Source: Diabrotica undecimpunctata
Lineage: Eukaryota > Arthropoda > Insecta > Coleoptera > Chrysomelidae
Assembly: GCF_040954645.1 (NCBI RefSeq)
Contig: NC_092810.1
Location: 10,526,377-10,590,376 of the forward strand
Reading direction: 5' to 3'
DNA: 64,000 bases
Positions 54,891 through 64,000 of this stretch are shown in pieces; the stretch's first letter is position 1, and each line of letters opens with the position of its first letter. The notes beneath the pieces were generated by a model. The model had not been told where the DNA came from. It did not search any database and worked only from the letters and a program-made list of their open reading frames with translations. The position numbers and the translations under genes are program-made.

Positions 54891-54925
54891 TGTGTGTGTT
54901 TTTATTTAAAATAAAAATTATTCTT

Positions 54926-55345
54926 AGGCTATTTTCTTGTGGCATAATAATGTAATTTACTATTTTTATTGAGAATAAGCCACAATTTTAGTTTAAAATA
55001 AGTTTAAAATAAAAAATAAAATATGACAACTCTAGTATAAAAATTAAGTAATAAATGTTTCGTCGGTATGTTCCAGGTATAAGATTAACTACTGTTCTTT
55101 TATTCTTATATAGTTTACTGTAACGCAAATGTAAAGCTTTCATCTCTGCCAATATTCCTCTTATTAAATTACAGAACGAGAAGAGAAGTGTATAGAAGTG
55201 TTCCAAAAAAATGCCGCTTTAACATGACTGAATGGTCAATATTAATGAGTCAAATAAAATATAATTATTAGAAGAATTTTTTTACCAAGTAACAAAACAA
55301 AATATTTTGTATTTTGAGAAAAATTTCCGAAGGAAAAATTGAAAC
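54926..55345 (+). mobile_element. Penelope terminal-sequence fragments
   Basis: TATTTTCTTGTGGCATAATA...AATAAGCCACAA (54929-54985) matches 41632-41690. ATGAGTCAAATAAAATATAA...GAAACGTCAAAATAAC (55244-55353) matches the plus-copy 3' region at 44421-44540. This is a small decayed relative of the 41.6-44.6 kb element with no coding sequence. Confidence 0.7.
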
Positions 55346-55353
55346 GTCAAAAT

Positions 55354-56324
55354 AACATAAAATATAGACATATAGAAGTGCCATTAATAAATAAGGCGAC
55401 TCTCTGTAAACTTGTAGTATGGAGTGTACCAACGAGGCGAAGAGACCGAGCGCATTATGTATCTCTTTTCCTCCGAATACGTTCTCACTTAATTTTCTAC
55501 GCAAGTGGACAAATTTGTCAAGTATCACCTTAAATTTGACAAGCTGTAGTAGAAGAAGGAAACCTCAGTACACGCTGCTAAGCATATGGCACAAGAAGAA
55601 GATTCAGTCTTATATTTAATTTCTTTAAACTTTCTGTTAATTATTTGTTTACATTCAGCATGCTGTATTTCGGTGTCCTAATTCTTTTGTCGACTTTTCT
55701 AAATTTTGTGTCTTGCTAGTGATTTAGAGTTAGTTATTCGTGTATTGTTAAGACTTATCACAGCCTCGTAATTTTTGATTTTTAGAATTCCAATTAGTTA
55801 CAAATAAGTATAATTACCGCTTATTGCAATTTAATTATATTGTGCCAGGTGAATTTTATTACCTACTAGCAAAATAATCAACCAGGAAAAGTACATTGAA
55901 ATTGCATTCTACGGGTACCTTTATCGACTTACTAAAAAAATTATTTCTCTGATTATATGAATGTGTAGGTCGTAACAGTTCATTAAAATCGCATTGACTA
56001 TACTCATCCGTAGACACTAATAATTAAGTATGTTTGCACTTCATGATAAAAACTGATTACAGCTAAAATTCAAAGTTAACGAGTAATAAACCATCATCAG
56101 GCATCTAAAACATATCCAGGGTGTATCAGAAATTCAAATTAAAACTTACTACTTTATATCACAGAATGTTCTATTTCTCTACTATGGGGAAAGGGTTTTT
56201 GCACTGCTATGAAATAAATTACAGACTGAATAGTGGTATGAGAATAAATGGAAAAATAAAATATGTATGTTTGGGTTTATTAGTTTATTTAACCTTAGAA
56301 GACCAATTAGTGTTTGAGTAAATA
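55354..56324. other. No gene recognised
   Basis: Short overlapping frames near 55340-55620 on both strands lack motifs. The rest is AT-rich without structure that I can support. Confidence 0.4.
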
Positions 56325-56945
56325 ACATCATCATCATCATCAATTAGCCTATATTTGTCCACTGCTGAGCGTAGGCCTCCCGTAAAATGTTCCACCTATT
56401 CCTATCTTGTGCTTCTTGCATCCAGTTTGTGGTGATGCGCTTGATATCATCCGTCCATCTAGTCGGTGGTCGTCCTCTGCTTCGATATGCCTCTTGCCTT
56501 GGTCGCCATTCCAGAATCTTTCTGGTCCATCGATCATCCGTTAATCTGGCAACATGAACAGCCCAAGCCCATTTATCCATGGCTATTTTTTCAACTGCAT
56601 CTGTGACTCCTATTCTTCTTCTTATTTCTGGTTTGGTAATTTATCTCTGATGGTAATACCTAATATTGATCTTTCCATAGCGCGTTGTGTAACTCTTATT
56701 TTAGCTATTGTTGTTTTTGTCAGAGTCAGTGTTTCTGCACCATATGTAAGAACCGGTAAAACGCACTGGTTAAAAATCTTTCTTTTTAAACAAACTTGGG
56801 TAATAGACTTGAAAATGCTATTCAATCTACCAAAGGCAGCCCATGTGAGACCTATCCTTCTTTGTATCTCAGTTGTCTGATTATCTCGGCCTAAGCGAAT
56901 CGCATGCCCTAGATATTTGTAAGCTATTACTTGGCGATGCTATGG
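56325..56945 (-). mobile_element. RTE-like LINE, 3' end
   Basis: Translation gives YKYLGHAIRLGRDNQTTEIQ-like upstream sequence, then KIFNQCVLPVLTYGAETLTL, RAMERSILGITIRDK, WAWAVHVARLTDDRWTRKIL and RGRPPTRWTDDIKRI (56825-56344). An ATG-repeat tail (CATCATCATCATCATC on plus) lies at 56327-56342. It is in the same family as 17.8-18.4 kb but diverged. Confidence 0.85.
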
Positions 56946-57220
56946 CTCTCAATCATAATTTTACCGCTGACTACTCGGTACGCTTACGGTAGCGGGTAGC
57001 ACTCCCCTACGATCCCGGTAAAGGACAGGCTGCTACAGGGAGTGGCGTCCCTGCCATACGCTAGGTACTGACTTTCTCCTATGTCTAAGCCTTTAGGAGA
57101 GACCAGGTCCCCAACCTATCTTCCTACCCATTTTCCAATCCTTACCACATCCCGATATATTCCGCTACCAACCCGCACTGGCCAGCGTGGTAGTGAAATG
57201 GCTAATTTTCCCCGTAAATG
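56946..57220. other. GC-richer block, likely retroelement leader
   Basis: A locally GC-rich, noncoding stretch containing CCCGCACTGGCCAGCGTGGT near 57173. This is a phrase I associate with 5' leaders of insect LINEs or related SINEs. It directly abuts the RTE fragment. The assignment is from memory and weak. Confidence 0.35.
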
Positions 57221-57649
57221 ACATGACACAAACTAGAAATAATAACGGGTTCAATTAAATAGAGACAAATATTGTCAATTTTCCACATGTTCACTTCTTT
57301 TCTTTGATAGCTTGCTCATAATATTTATTCCAATTGTTTGTCCTCACGTGACTTACGGCATTTTGAAAAACTTTTGAACCATCTACTTTGAAAGTAGTAT
57401 TCTACTGGTAACTTTCTGCATAACTTTTCCTTATAGCTTCAATGGTAAGGGAAAAGCCATAGTATCGATATGCCAAGCAATGGCGCTGTTTTATCTATAA
57501 CGTATGTCTTAAATATATCCTTGTCTCTTAACAATATTTTAAAGCTTTTTTACTTAAAGAATCTTATGGTATTTTTATATTTTTAGAAACAAGCCACTGC
57601 TGTTTGCTTTACGCCAACTACTTGTTAGCTTCTCATGACATGACTGTCT

Positions 57650-58230
57650 GTTTTTCATCGTTTTCGTGGTCTTCCTACTGATCGCCAGCTTATTTGGGAA
57701 CCGTCTCTGGTCGTCTTTACTACTCTATTTGTTGTCATTCGACTTTATGATCATTCCATTCTACTCTTCTATTTTTTACCCAGTTCTTAATGTTCTCCAC
57801 CTTGCATCTACGTCGTATATCTATACTTCTAGCTCTGTTCCATAGTGTCTTACCATCAGTGTTTTCATCTCTGCTGTTTCTAACATAGTTTTTGTCCTCT
57901 CTGTGTCAGGTCTTTTTTCTGCCTCGTATGTCATTATTGGTCTGATGACTGTTTTGTAAATTCTGCCTTTCGTTTCTTTCCCGTTATTTTTATATCTCCA
58001 TATTGTTTCATACAGGCAGCTTGCGGCTCTCTTTGCTCTATTCCTTTGTTCTTCCACTTCAGTTTCGAGCTTTCCGTAGCTAGATAATGTGATGCCTAGA
58101 TTTTTAAACTCCATCACTTGTTCTATTATCTGACCTTCCGGCTCCAATTTACATCTTAGTAAATTTTTGCTGTTATAACCATGCATTTTGTCTTTTTTTT
58201 GGGGAAATTAACATGTTAAATTTTCTGGCG
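57650..58230 (-). mobile_element. Family C LINE fragment
   Basis: The frame 58186-57821 contains EGQIIEQVMEFKNLGITLSS, YGKLETEVEEQRNRAKRAAS, CLYETIWRYKNNGKETKGRI and YKTVIRPIMTY. The continuation to about 57650 parallels 52.33-52.72 kb. Stops and frameshifts break it. Confidence 0.8.
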
Positions 58231-58359
58231 GTTATATTAAATTGGTGAAGCATACGTTGTAAATCATCTTCACTTTGCGTCGTCTGCATAGTGAATTATT
58301 TTAAGTTGTGTTTCTCCCATTTGGTATCCTTTTTTAGTTCATCCATAATCATCGCAAAA

Positions 58360-59320
58360 TACTTCACACCTAAGAGAGCGGCGCCAATACAAACAGAAAT
58401 CAGAGTCGAAGAACTAAATACGGAATCCAAGGACTCCTTATACAGAAAAAGAATGTCAGAGAAGATTGCTGGTAATGAAATATTAGAAAACGATAACATC
58501 GAGGAAAGCTGGGAAAAACCCAAAAATAACACAATTAACGCAGGCAGCACCAGAATCACTTGGAGAGAGTAAGGTAACAAACACTAACATATCAAATAAG
58601 AAAACCTTATACAATACTTGTTAGCAACCTTTTGAAATAAAGGACTATATAGAAACTCATCCGAATTAACGGAAAACTGACTAGAAAGCTTATCAGGCAG
58701 ACCTGACATACAGACTTAAGCAAGAGAGAAAATAAGCAATACAAAGGTGCTAGATATGAGCTAGGAACGTACCCTGGTGGAATAATGGCTTTGCTTAAAA
58801 GAGTAGAGTTATAAGAAAATAATTCTCTGCAAAAAAAATAGGTGGAGCAATCATCGCAAAGCTCTGATTGAATACAGTAAAGCACTGTGAAAGGGTAAGG
58901 GAGACGAATGGAGAAAGAACTGCGAGAAGATAGAAAAGACTGCAAAAGCTGCTAGCTTATCAATACTCCAGTTGTAATCTGTAGAATATACACAGACCAA
59001 CCAAGAGACTCTGATGGAACTCTTAAGAGTTCACTTCCCAGGGTCTGAGGCAAAACGGAGGATGGACAGATCAGACACCATAAGATATGAAACTAGAGCA
59101 AGCTGGAGAGCAGTAAAAGAGAGGGTAACACGCGATAAAATAAAAAGGGCGGTTGAACTCAATCAAATCATATAAATCACCGGGGACGGGATTTGTCCTG
59201 TACTGTTACAAAAAGGAACCGAACTTTTATACAAACAAATGAGTATCTTACTTCAGGTGAGCATAGCATTGGGGTACATAACAAAAGTATGATGCCTAGC
59301 CAAACCGGACAGGTGTTGGT
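58360..59320 (+). mobile_element. R1-like LINE, linker and RT N-terminus, decayed
   Basis: Broken frames give ALIEYSKAL, WRKNCEKIEKTAKAASLSIL, QTNQETLMELLRVHFPGSEA and VTRDKIKRAVE. These are typical of the segment between endonuclease and RT in R1-clade elements. It ends near ALGYIT. A similar RT part lies downstream in opposite orientation. Confidence 0.65.
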
Positions 59321-59329
59321 ATAAGTGTA

Positions 59330-59500
59330 ATGCCTTTCGTATCGAAGGCATTATAAAAACTGATCGACAGACGGTCGATAGAGATGGAATACTGGTTAAA
59401 AGACTGATACGATCCATCCTGTGGCTCTATAGCCCAGGCCTCACTCCATCCATCCATGCTGTGGCTCTATGACCCAGAGAATTTTTTCCTTTCGCATCTC
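59330..59500. repeat. Short hairpin and direct repeats
   Basis: AATGCCTTTCGTATCGAAGG forms a small hairpin (59329-59352). TGTGGCTCTATAGCCCAG and TGTGGCTCTATGACCCAG (59419-59477) are near-identical direct copies. Function is unknown; the segment bridges the two oppositely oriented R1-like fragments. Confidence 0.5.
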
Positions 59501-60085
59501 CTAGTAAGGATATTTAATGTTCTTTGGAGTGTGCTGGATAGAACATTACTATAATTACTAGATCATCCGCATAGGCTTGCACTTCTACCCCCTGTGCGTC
59601 AAGAAGCAAGATCAAATAATCCACCAGGAGTGACCACAGCATGGGAGAAAGCACTCCCCCTTGTGGGCAACCCCTAGCTGTTTTGGCTAAAATCTCCTTT
59701 TCTTGCAGGTCTATTAGAACCGGCCTATTTTCCACCTTTGCTTTGATCCAGTTGCATACCGTAGCGGATATCGCATTTGATGCTGCTGCATCATAAAGAG
59801 AATTTGGTTATGCATTCTTAAATGCGCCTTCTACATCTAAAAATGCAGTTATTGCAATATATCTATTATTAATGAGTGACTGATTTTCTGAACTACTTCG
59901 TCCAGTATTGGTTCAGTTGATTTTTCTTCTTGATATGTATGCTGGTTGCCATTGAGAGAATAATCCCTCAATGGCGCCTCCTTAATATGTCTGTAGGATT
60001 TAGGTAGGGCGTTGTCTTGTCGTCCTATTTTGTGTATGTTCACCACCCTTACAGTTGTCCAAGTCTTTGGTATATAACCTATAGC
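59500..60085 (-). mobile_element. R1-like LINE, RT fragment
   Basis: The frames 60106-59849 and 59735-59514 contain IGYIPKTWTTVRVVNIHKIG, CPQGGVLSPMLWSLLVDYLI and VQAYADDLVIIV (catalytic YADD). A frameshift separates them near 59800. The right side is cut by an RTE fragment. Confidence 0.8.
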
Positions 60086-60490
60086 TATCATCATCATCAG
60101 TGGCATTACAGCTCGTTATGAGCCAAAGCCTTCTTCAGAACAATCTTCCATTCGCCCCTGTCTCTGGCAACTCTTCTCCATGCTTTAACTCCGATGGATT
60201 TTAGATCATCCTCTATGTTATCTTGATACCTAAGTTTTGGTCTTCCTCTGGCTCGTCTTCCCACTGGTCCTCTTCGGTTGAAAATTTTTCTGACCGTTGC
60301 ATCTTCATCTCGCCTAATTACACGTCCTATCCATCGAAGGCGTGCTAATTTATTACATTTTACAACGTCAGGTTCCCCAAAACTTCTATATAACTCAAAG
60401 TTGTAGCGCCTACGCCATAAACCCTGTTCTTGGACTCCTCCATATATTTTCCTTGGAATTTTTCTCTCGAAACGTTTAAGCAATTCTTCT
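60086..60490 (-). mobile_element. RTE-like LINE 3' end inserted in R1-like LINE
   Basis: The 125-codon frame (60483-60106) has FERKIPRKIYGGVQEQG, LARLRWIGRVIRRDEDATVR, RGRPKLRYQDNIEDDLKSIG and AWRRVARDRGEWKIVLKKAL. An ATG-repeat tail (ATCATCATCATC on plus) is at 60088-60099. The clean C-terminus and tail imply a fairly young copy. It joins the R1-like RT at about 60086. Confidence 0.8.
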
Positions 60491-61459
60491 TGAAACCTAG
60501 TGCTATGCTAGCCCTAAAGATCTTTTTTAGAATGGGCAATAAGATGTCCATTTTTTGTAGTAGGGCAGGAAATATCCCATCCTCTTAATTTATCACTTAG
60601 AAAAAAATTTTTTTTCGGTCCGTCTAGATATTTATTTTATTTTATCTGGCCCTTTCCATAAAAAAATTCTCCATATCTGTTTCATTTCCTATAAATGCAA
60701 TATTGTAAATATTAAGAGTTTTCTGTGCTTCTTATTTTGCCAACGTGGAAAAAAATCATAGTCACTCATGACATAAATAAAAATGAAATGAAACTTATAA
60801 AGAAATAAAAAAATATAAAAATATTTACTATCATTTCTAAAATTTATAATCTGTGCATTTATATACTTCCTTAGTATTGTATAATTAGTTGTCGTTATAA
60901 ATCATACCTCTTTAAATATTTGCTTAATAAATAAAGCGTGGTTGAATTACTTATCAGTTCTAATAATTTATTTTCACGTTTTCTATAAATTTCACGAACT
61001 GTTTATCGTTAAATACCAGGATTTGAAATATTTAGGAAGTGTGGGTTTTCACGCCCGATCACCATCATCTCAAAAAACGTATTGACAAGGTGGTTCGCCA
61101 TTATTCGTTAAGAAACGAATTCTACAGATGTATTTATCAGTGGACTAAAATTGTGATAGCATAAATAATAAAAAAAAAATAATAAAATCTTAATTCAATG
61201 TTTAAATTTTAGAAAAATTTTGTTTACGAGAGCAATTCAACGTCTTTTCCGTGCTAGTATGAGACTGTGAATCTGCCTCTCCGGTACTCAACTACTCAGC
61301 GTATTAACTCAGGATATGGCACAAGGCTGCAACTATTAAACGTTGATTTGTTTATTGAACATGATACACACATACACGCACAAACTCAAAATACACATAC
61401 ACAATCGGCGAATCAAAATACTGCTGTATTTTTTACTGCTTTTATTCAGAATTGCACAA
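60491..61459. other. AT-rich spacer
   Basis: No gene supported. The small frame at 61267-61473 is a low-complexity Thr/Gln/His stretch without motifs. Confidence 0.4.
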
Positions 61460-62385
61460 CACAATCAAGTTAATAAAATCTAAAGGTATTACTTACATTT
61501 TAGGAGACTTTAATGCAAAAATTGGTGTAGGTACAGTTGAAAATAGAGTTGGACAGTTCGGATTCGGAACTAGAAACGAGAAAGGAAAGGCTCATGGAAT
61601 TCTGCCAAGAAAAGAATATGGTAATTGCCAATATTTGGTTTCAGCTTCTTAAGAGAAGACTATATACATGGACGTCTCCTTCACAACAGAAAACCACATT
61701 GTCAGAAACCAGATAGACTTTATACTCGTAAATAGCAGATATAAAAACTCTATAACCTCAGTTAAAACTTATCCTGGAGCAGATGTTAACTCAGACCACA
61801 ATCCGTTAGTTGCTGACGTGAAAATAAAATTAAAAAGAATTGAACTCAGAAAACAACAACCAAAAATTAATGTAAGAATGCTAAAAAACGAAGAAATAAC
61901 AAACGAATTAAAAAATAATGTGAATGTTAATATGCAAAAAAACACTAACTGACAACAAACAAATTATGGACGTAAATAAAAAGTGGTATAATATAAAAAA
62001 CACATTACTGAAACCAGCTCAAGAAAGTTTGATACAACATAGGTCAGAGGCTAAAAAACAGTGGATGACAGAAGAAATACTATTACAGATGGAAGAAAGA
62101 AGGAAATATAAAGGAAAAGATCTACAGAAGTATAAAGAAATACAACGAATAATTAAGGAAAAAATCAAAACAGCTAAGGAAATATATTTTACGAAACAAT
62201 GTAAAGAGATAGAAAAACTAGAAACAAAATATGATATGAGAAATATGCATAAAAAAATTAAAGAAGTAACTGGAATGGGTCGAAATAGACAGCAAGGACA
62301 CATAAAAGACAAAAAAGGAGTACTACTAATAGATTTAGAAGATACCAGAGAAATTAAGACGATGGGAGGAGTAAGTTAAAGAACG
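61460..62385 (+). mobile_element. Family A LINE, endonuclease and linker part
   Basis: An AP-endonuclease-like domain appears in two frames: YILGDFNAKIGVGTVENRVG and FGTRNEKGKAHGIL (61452-61652), then NQIDFILVNSRYKNSITSVK and GADVNSDHNPLVADVKIK (61668-61952). The linker frame to 62379 includes METKYDMRNMHKK-like and GMGRNRQQGHIKDK blocks shared with the 9.7-11.5 kb copy. It breaks at MGGVS, where the orientation switches. Confidence 0.8.
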
Positions 62386-62394
62386 TATATGGCC

Positions 62395-62830
62395 CAGGTA
62401 TTCTAGTTTTGCGACGTTATATGGTTATGACTAGTTCGCGCTCTTTACCCATTCTATGTAGTACTTCTTCGTTGGTAACTCTGTCTATCCAAGAAATCCT
62501 CAACGTGCGTCTATAGCACCACATCTCAAATGCTTCGAGTCTCTTCAGTGATGCTTCAGTTAAGGTCCATGACTCCACGCCATATAAAAGAACGGAGAAT
62601 ACGTAAAGAACACCAAAAACCATGTATTTGGTGTTTTTGATGTTAAAATCAAGCCCAAACCTGCTACTTACTTCTGCCACCCTGGAGACAAGTGTCTGCA
62701 GACCTTTAAGACTGTCTGCAAAAATGACAGTATCATCAGCGTATCTTATGTTGTTCAATCGTTCTCCGTTTATAAGTATTCCCTCGTCTATGTCCGTTAG
62801 CGCTAGGTTCATAATGTGCTTTACTTAGTT
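62395..62830 (-). mobile_element. Family A LINE, RT C-terminal part, inverted
   Basis: The frame 62812-62417 contains NNIRYADDTVIFADSLKGLQ (catalytic YADD), FGLDFNIKNTKYMVF, an internal deletion joining directly to VLYVFSVLLYGVESWTLTEA, EAFEMWCYRRTLRISWIDRV and EVLHRMGKEREL. It ends in EYLGHI where it meets the oppositely oriented segment. No 3' tail is present. Confidence 0.85.
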
Positions 62831-63362
62831 GGCGCATGGATATTAATTAGAATGATTTTTCTGAACTGACCTCTTACACTTAAGAGATAGAACGTATCTT
62901 TAATTTCTTTAAAAAATTACACCAAAAACCCTGTGCCAAAAAACCTGTTATGCATACATAAAATTTTCTTCTTCTTCTAGAATCTGTTCAAAAGATTCAG
63001 TATATTCATATTACAGTACATTTGATGGCTTCTAATAGTTTCTTGCACAATTTGTGTACGTGCTCCAGTGCATACACTCTTATAACTAGGTACTGCCCAG
63101 TGGGTTAATATAATTCTTTTGTAGTCACAACAAATACATTTGTTTAGATTACTTTTAATAAATAAATACATTGTTGAGCAATTACTAATGTGTGTAATTT
63201 GTCATAAAACTTAGTTGTTTACTCTTAAAATTCGTTAACTAGAGATAAATTTTACTCGTCATTTATTTTGTTTGTAATATAAATATAATTTTTTAAATTT
63301 TAATAACACTTTTTCTTATAAATTGTCTTCTTATGTGTCTATCAAATTATATTATTGTTACA
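62831..63362. other. Upstream flank of chondroitin synthase exon
   Basis: AT-rich sequence with no gene. It ends in a plausible 3' splice site (ATTATTGTTACAG, 63350-63362). Confidence 0.4.
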
Positions 63363-63482
63363 GACAAACTCCTTGACCTCTGGGTTAAAGAAGATAACCG
63401 AACCTAATTCCTAGAACGTCAACGAAGAAAAGATGTGCGAAAGTTGACACAAAAATGAACTTGCATCTTTTGACTCCAGACG
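63363..63482 (+). promoter_or_regulatory. Likely 5' UTR portion of CHSY exon
   Basis: A putative splice acceptor (TTACAG) at 63362 precedes 120 bases leading to the ATG at 63483, so at least one upstream noncoding exon is likely. The intervening sequence has an in-frame stop upstream of the ATG, supporting that start. Confidence 0.45.
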
Positions 63483-63972
63483 ATGGCACGCAGAAGGCGC
63501 TTGCTAAAAGTCATACTGGGCATCATAATAGGATTGTTTGCATCTCAGCTGTACCTCGAGGGGTGTCCAGGCTCCCATAAAAGACGTATTACTCCTCACC
63601 ATTTGATCAGCGAAGAAGATCGTCGTGCGTTGAACAAAAGTTTGCTCTTCGTGGGCATTATGACTGCCCAAAAATTCCTGGATACGCGAGCAAAGGCTGT
63701 GTACGAAACGTGGGGGAAGGAAGTGCCGGGGAAAGTGATGTTTTTTAGTTCGGAAAATTCGTACAGTGAACATGTGCCGCTAGTTGCCTTACGAGGAGTG
63801 GACGATAGTTACCCGCCACAAAAAAAGTCGTTTAGGATGCTTAAATATATGTATGATAATTTTATCGATCAGTATGAGTGGTTTTTGCGAGCGGACGATG
63901 ATGTGTATATAAGGACTGATCGGTTAGAGGAGTTGCTAAAATCTGTCGACAGCAAGAAAGCCTGGTTCATAG
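63483..63972 (+). CDS. Chondroitin sulfate synthase (CHSY1-like), first coding exon
   Basis: The family polymerises chondroitin (alternating GlcA and GalNAc transfer) in the Golgi. The exon starts MARRRRLLKVILGIIIGLFA: a short basic cytoplasmic tail and a single hydrophobic anchor at about residues 8-21, as in a type II Golgi protein. Then come FVGIMTAQKFLDTRAKAVYE, TWGKEVPGKVMFF and EWFLRADDDVYIRTDRLEEL. The DDD at 138-140 is the metal-binding motif of the N-terminal Fringe-like beta-1,3-glucuronosyltransferase domain. The coding exon ends at 63972 before a GTAAGA donor, after codon 163 plus one base (phase 1). The rest of the gene, including the second transferase domain, lies outside the window. 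The call rests on remembered CHSY family features; CHPF paralogs are the main alternative, and the intact DDD motif favours CHSY1. Confidence 0.88.
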
Positions 63973-64000
63973 GTAAGAGCACTGTTTGATTTACGTCGGA

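Noticed and set aside
61460..62830. Twin-priming (5' inversion) of a single LINE insertion
   Set aside because: Neither segment carries the AAG-repeat 3' tail, and the RT segment ends before the C-terminus, which twin priming would not produce.
1..64000. CRISPR arrays, bacterial operons, tRNA or rRNA genes
   Set aside because: No spaced identical repeats, ribosome-binding sites or recognisable RNA gene signatures were seen. The intron-containing genes are eukaryotic.

Overview
The window is AT-rich, repeat-dominated animal DNA and almost certainly comes from an insect. A beetle with a large genome is my best guess, inferred only from the mix of transposon families. Genes have spliceosomal introns. 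There is no sign of operons, CRISPR arrays or tRNA/rRNA genes. Only two host genes can be supported. One is mRpL1 (mitochondrial ribosomal protein L1), on the minus strand at 14504-21942: six coding exons join in frame to 352 codons. The other is the first coding exon of a chondroitin sulfate synthase (CHSY1-like), on the plus strand from 63483 and running off the right edge.

Nearly everything else is mobile DNA, mostly decayed. Left part (1-14 kb): fragments of a non-LTR retrotransposon family called family A here (RT C-terminus ending WLKNLRxWF..., AAG-repeat tail), a transposase relic split by a family A copy, three inverted-repeat (MITE-like) elements, and a decayed RNase H-bearing LINE. 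mRpL1 (14.5-22 kb): its introns hold a Ty3/gypsy deletion derivative with 153/160-bp LTRs (itself hit by a family A fragment), an RTE-like 3' end, a 42-bp perfect palindrome and a hAT relic. 22-32 kb: two pogo-like transposase relics, one carrying a short LINE insertion with an 11-bp target duplication, then a decayed CR1/Jockey-like LINE.

The centrepiece is 32012-40651. A DNA transposon has perfect 30-bp terminal inverted repeats, an ATAT target duplication and an unusual DUF7869-like putative transposase. It has been split by a very young Ty3/gypsy element (32706-39011) with apparently identical 383-bp LTRs, a CATG duplication and one intact 1835-codon gag-pol frame. Besides protease, RT, RNase H and integrase, that polyprotein has an N-terminal SAP-like domain and coiled coil, a C-terminal macro domain resembling TARG1/OARD1 ADP-ribose hydrolases, and a CCCH zinc finger. 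The macro domain is the most surprising finding in the window.

41.6-48.4 kb: a head-to-head Penelope-like element (RT plus GIY-YIG), then a composite bounded by 34-38-bp inverted repeats that holds an approximately 0.83-kb-arm inverted repeat and a piggyBac C-terminal fragment. 49-63 kb: RTE-like, R1-like and family A LINE fragments, a ZMYM1-like hAT relic, a DDE_3 Tc1/mariner-like relic and two GC-rich unassigned blocks. The elements do not act together. Their nesting order (DNA transposon, then gypsy; hAT and pogo relics, then LINEs) gives a relative insertion history.
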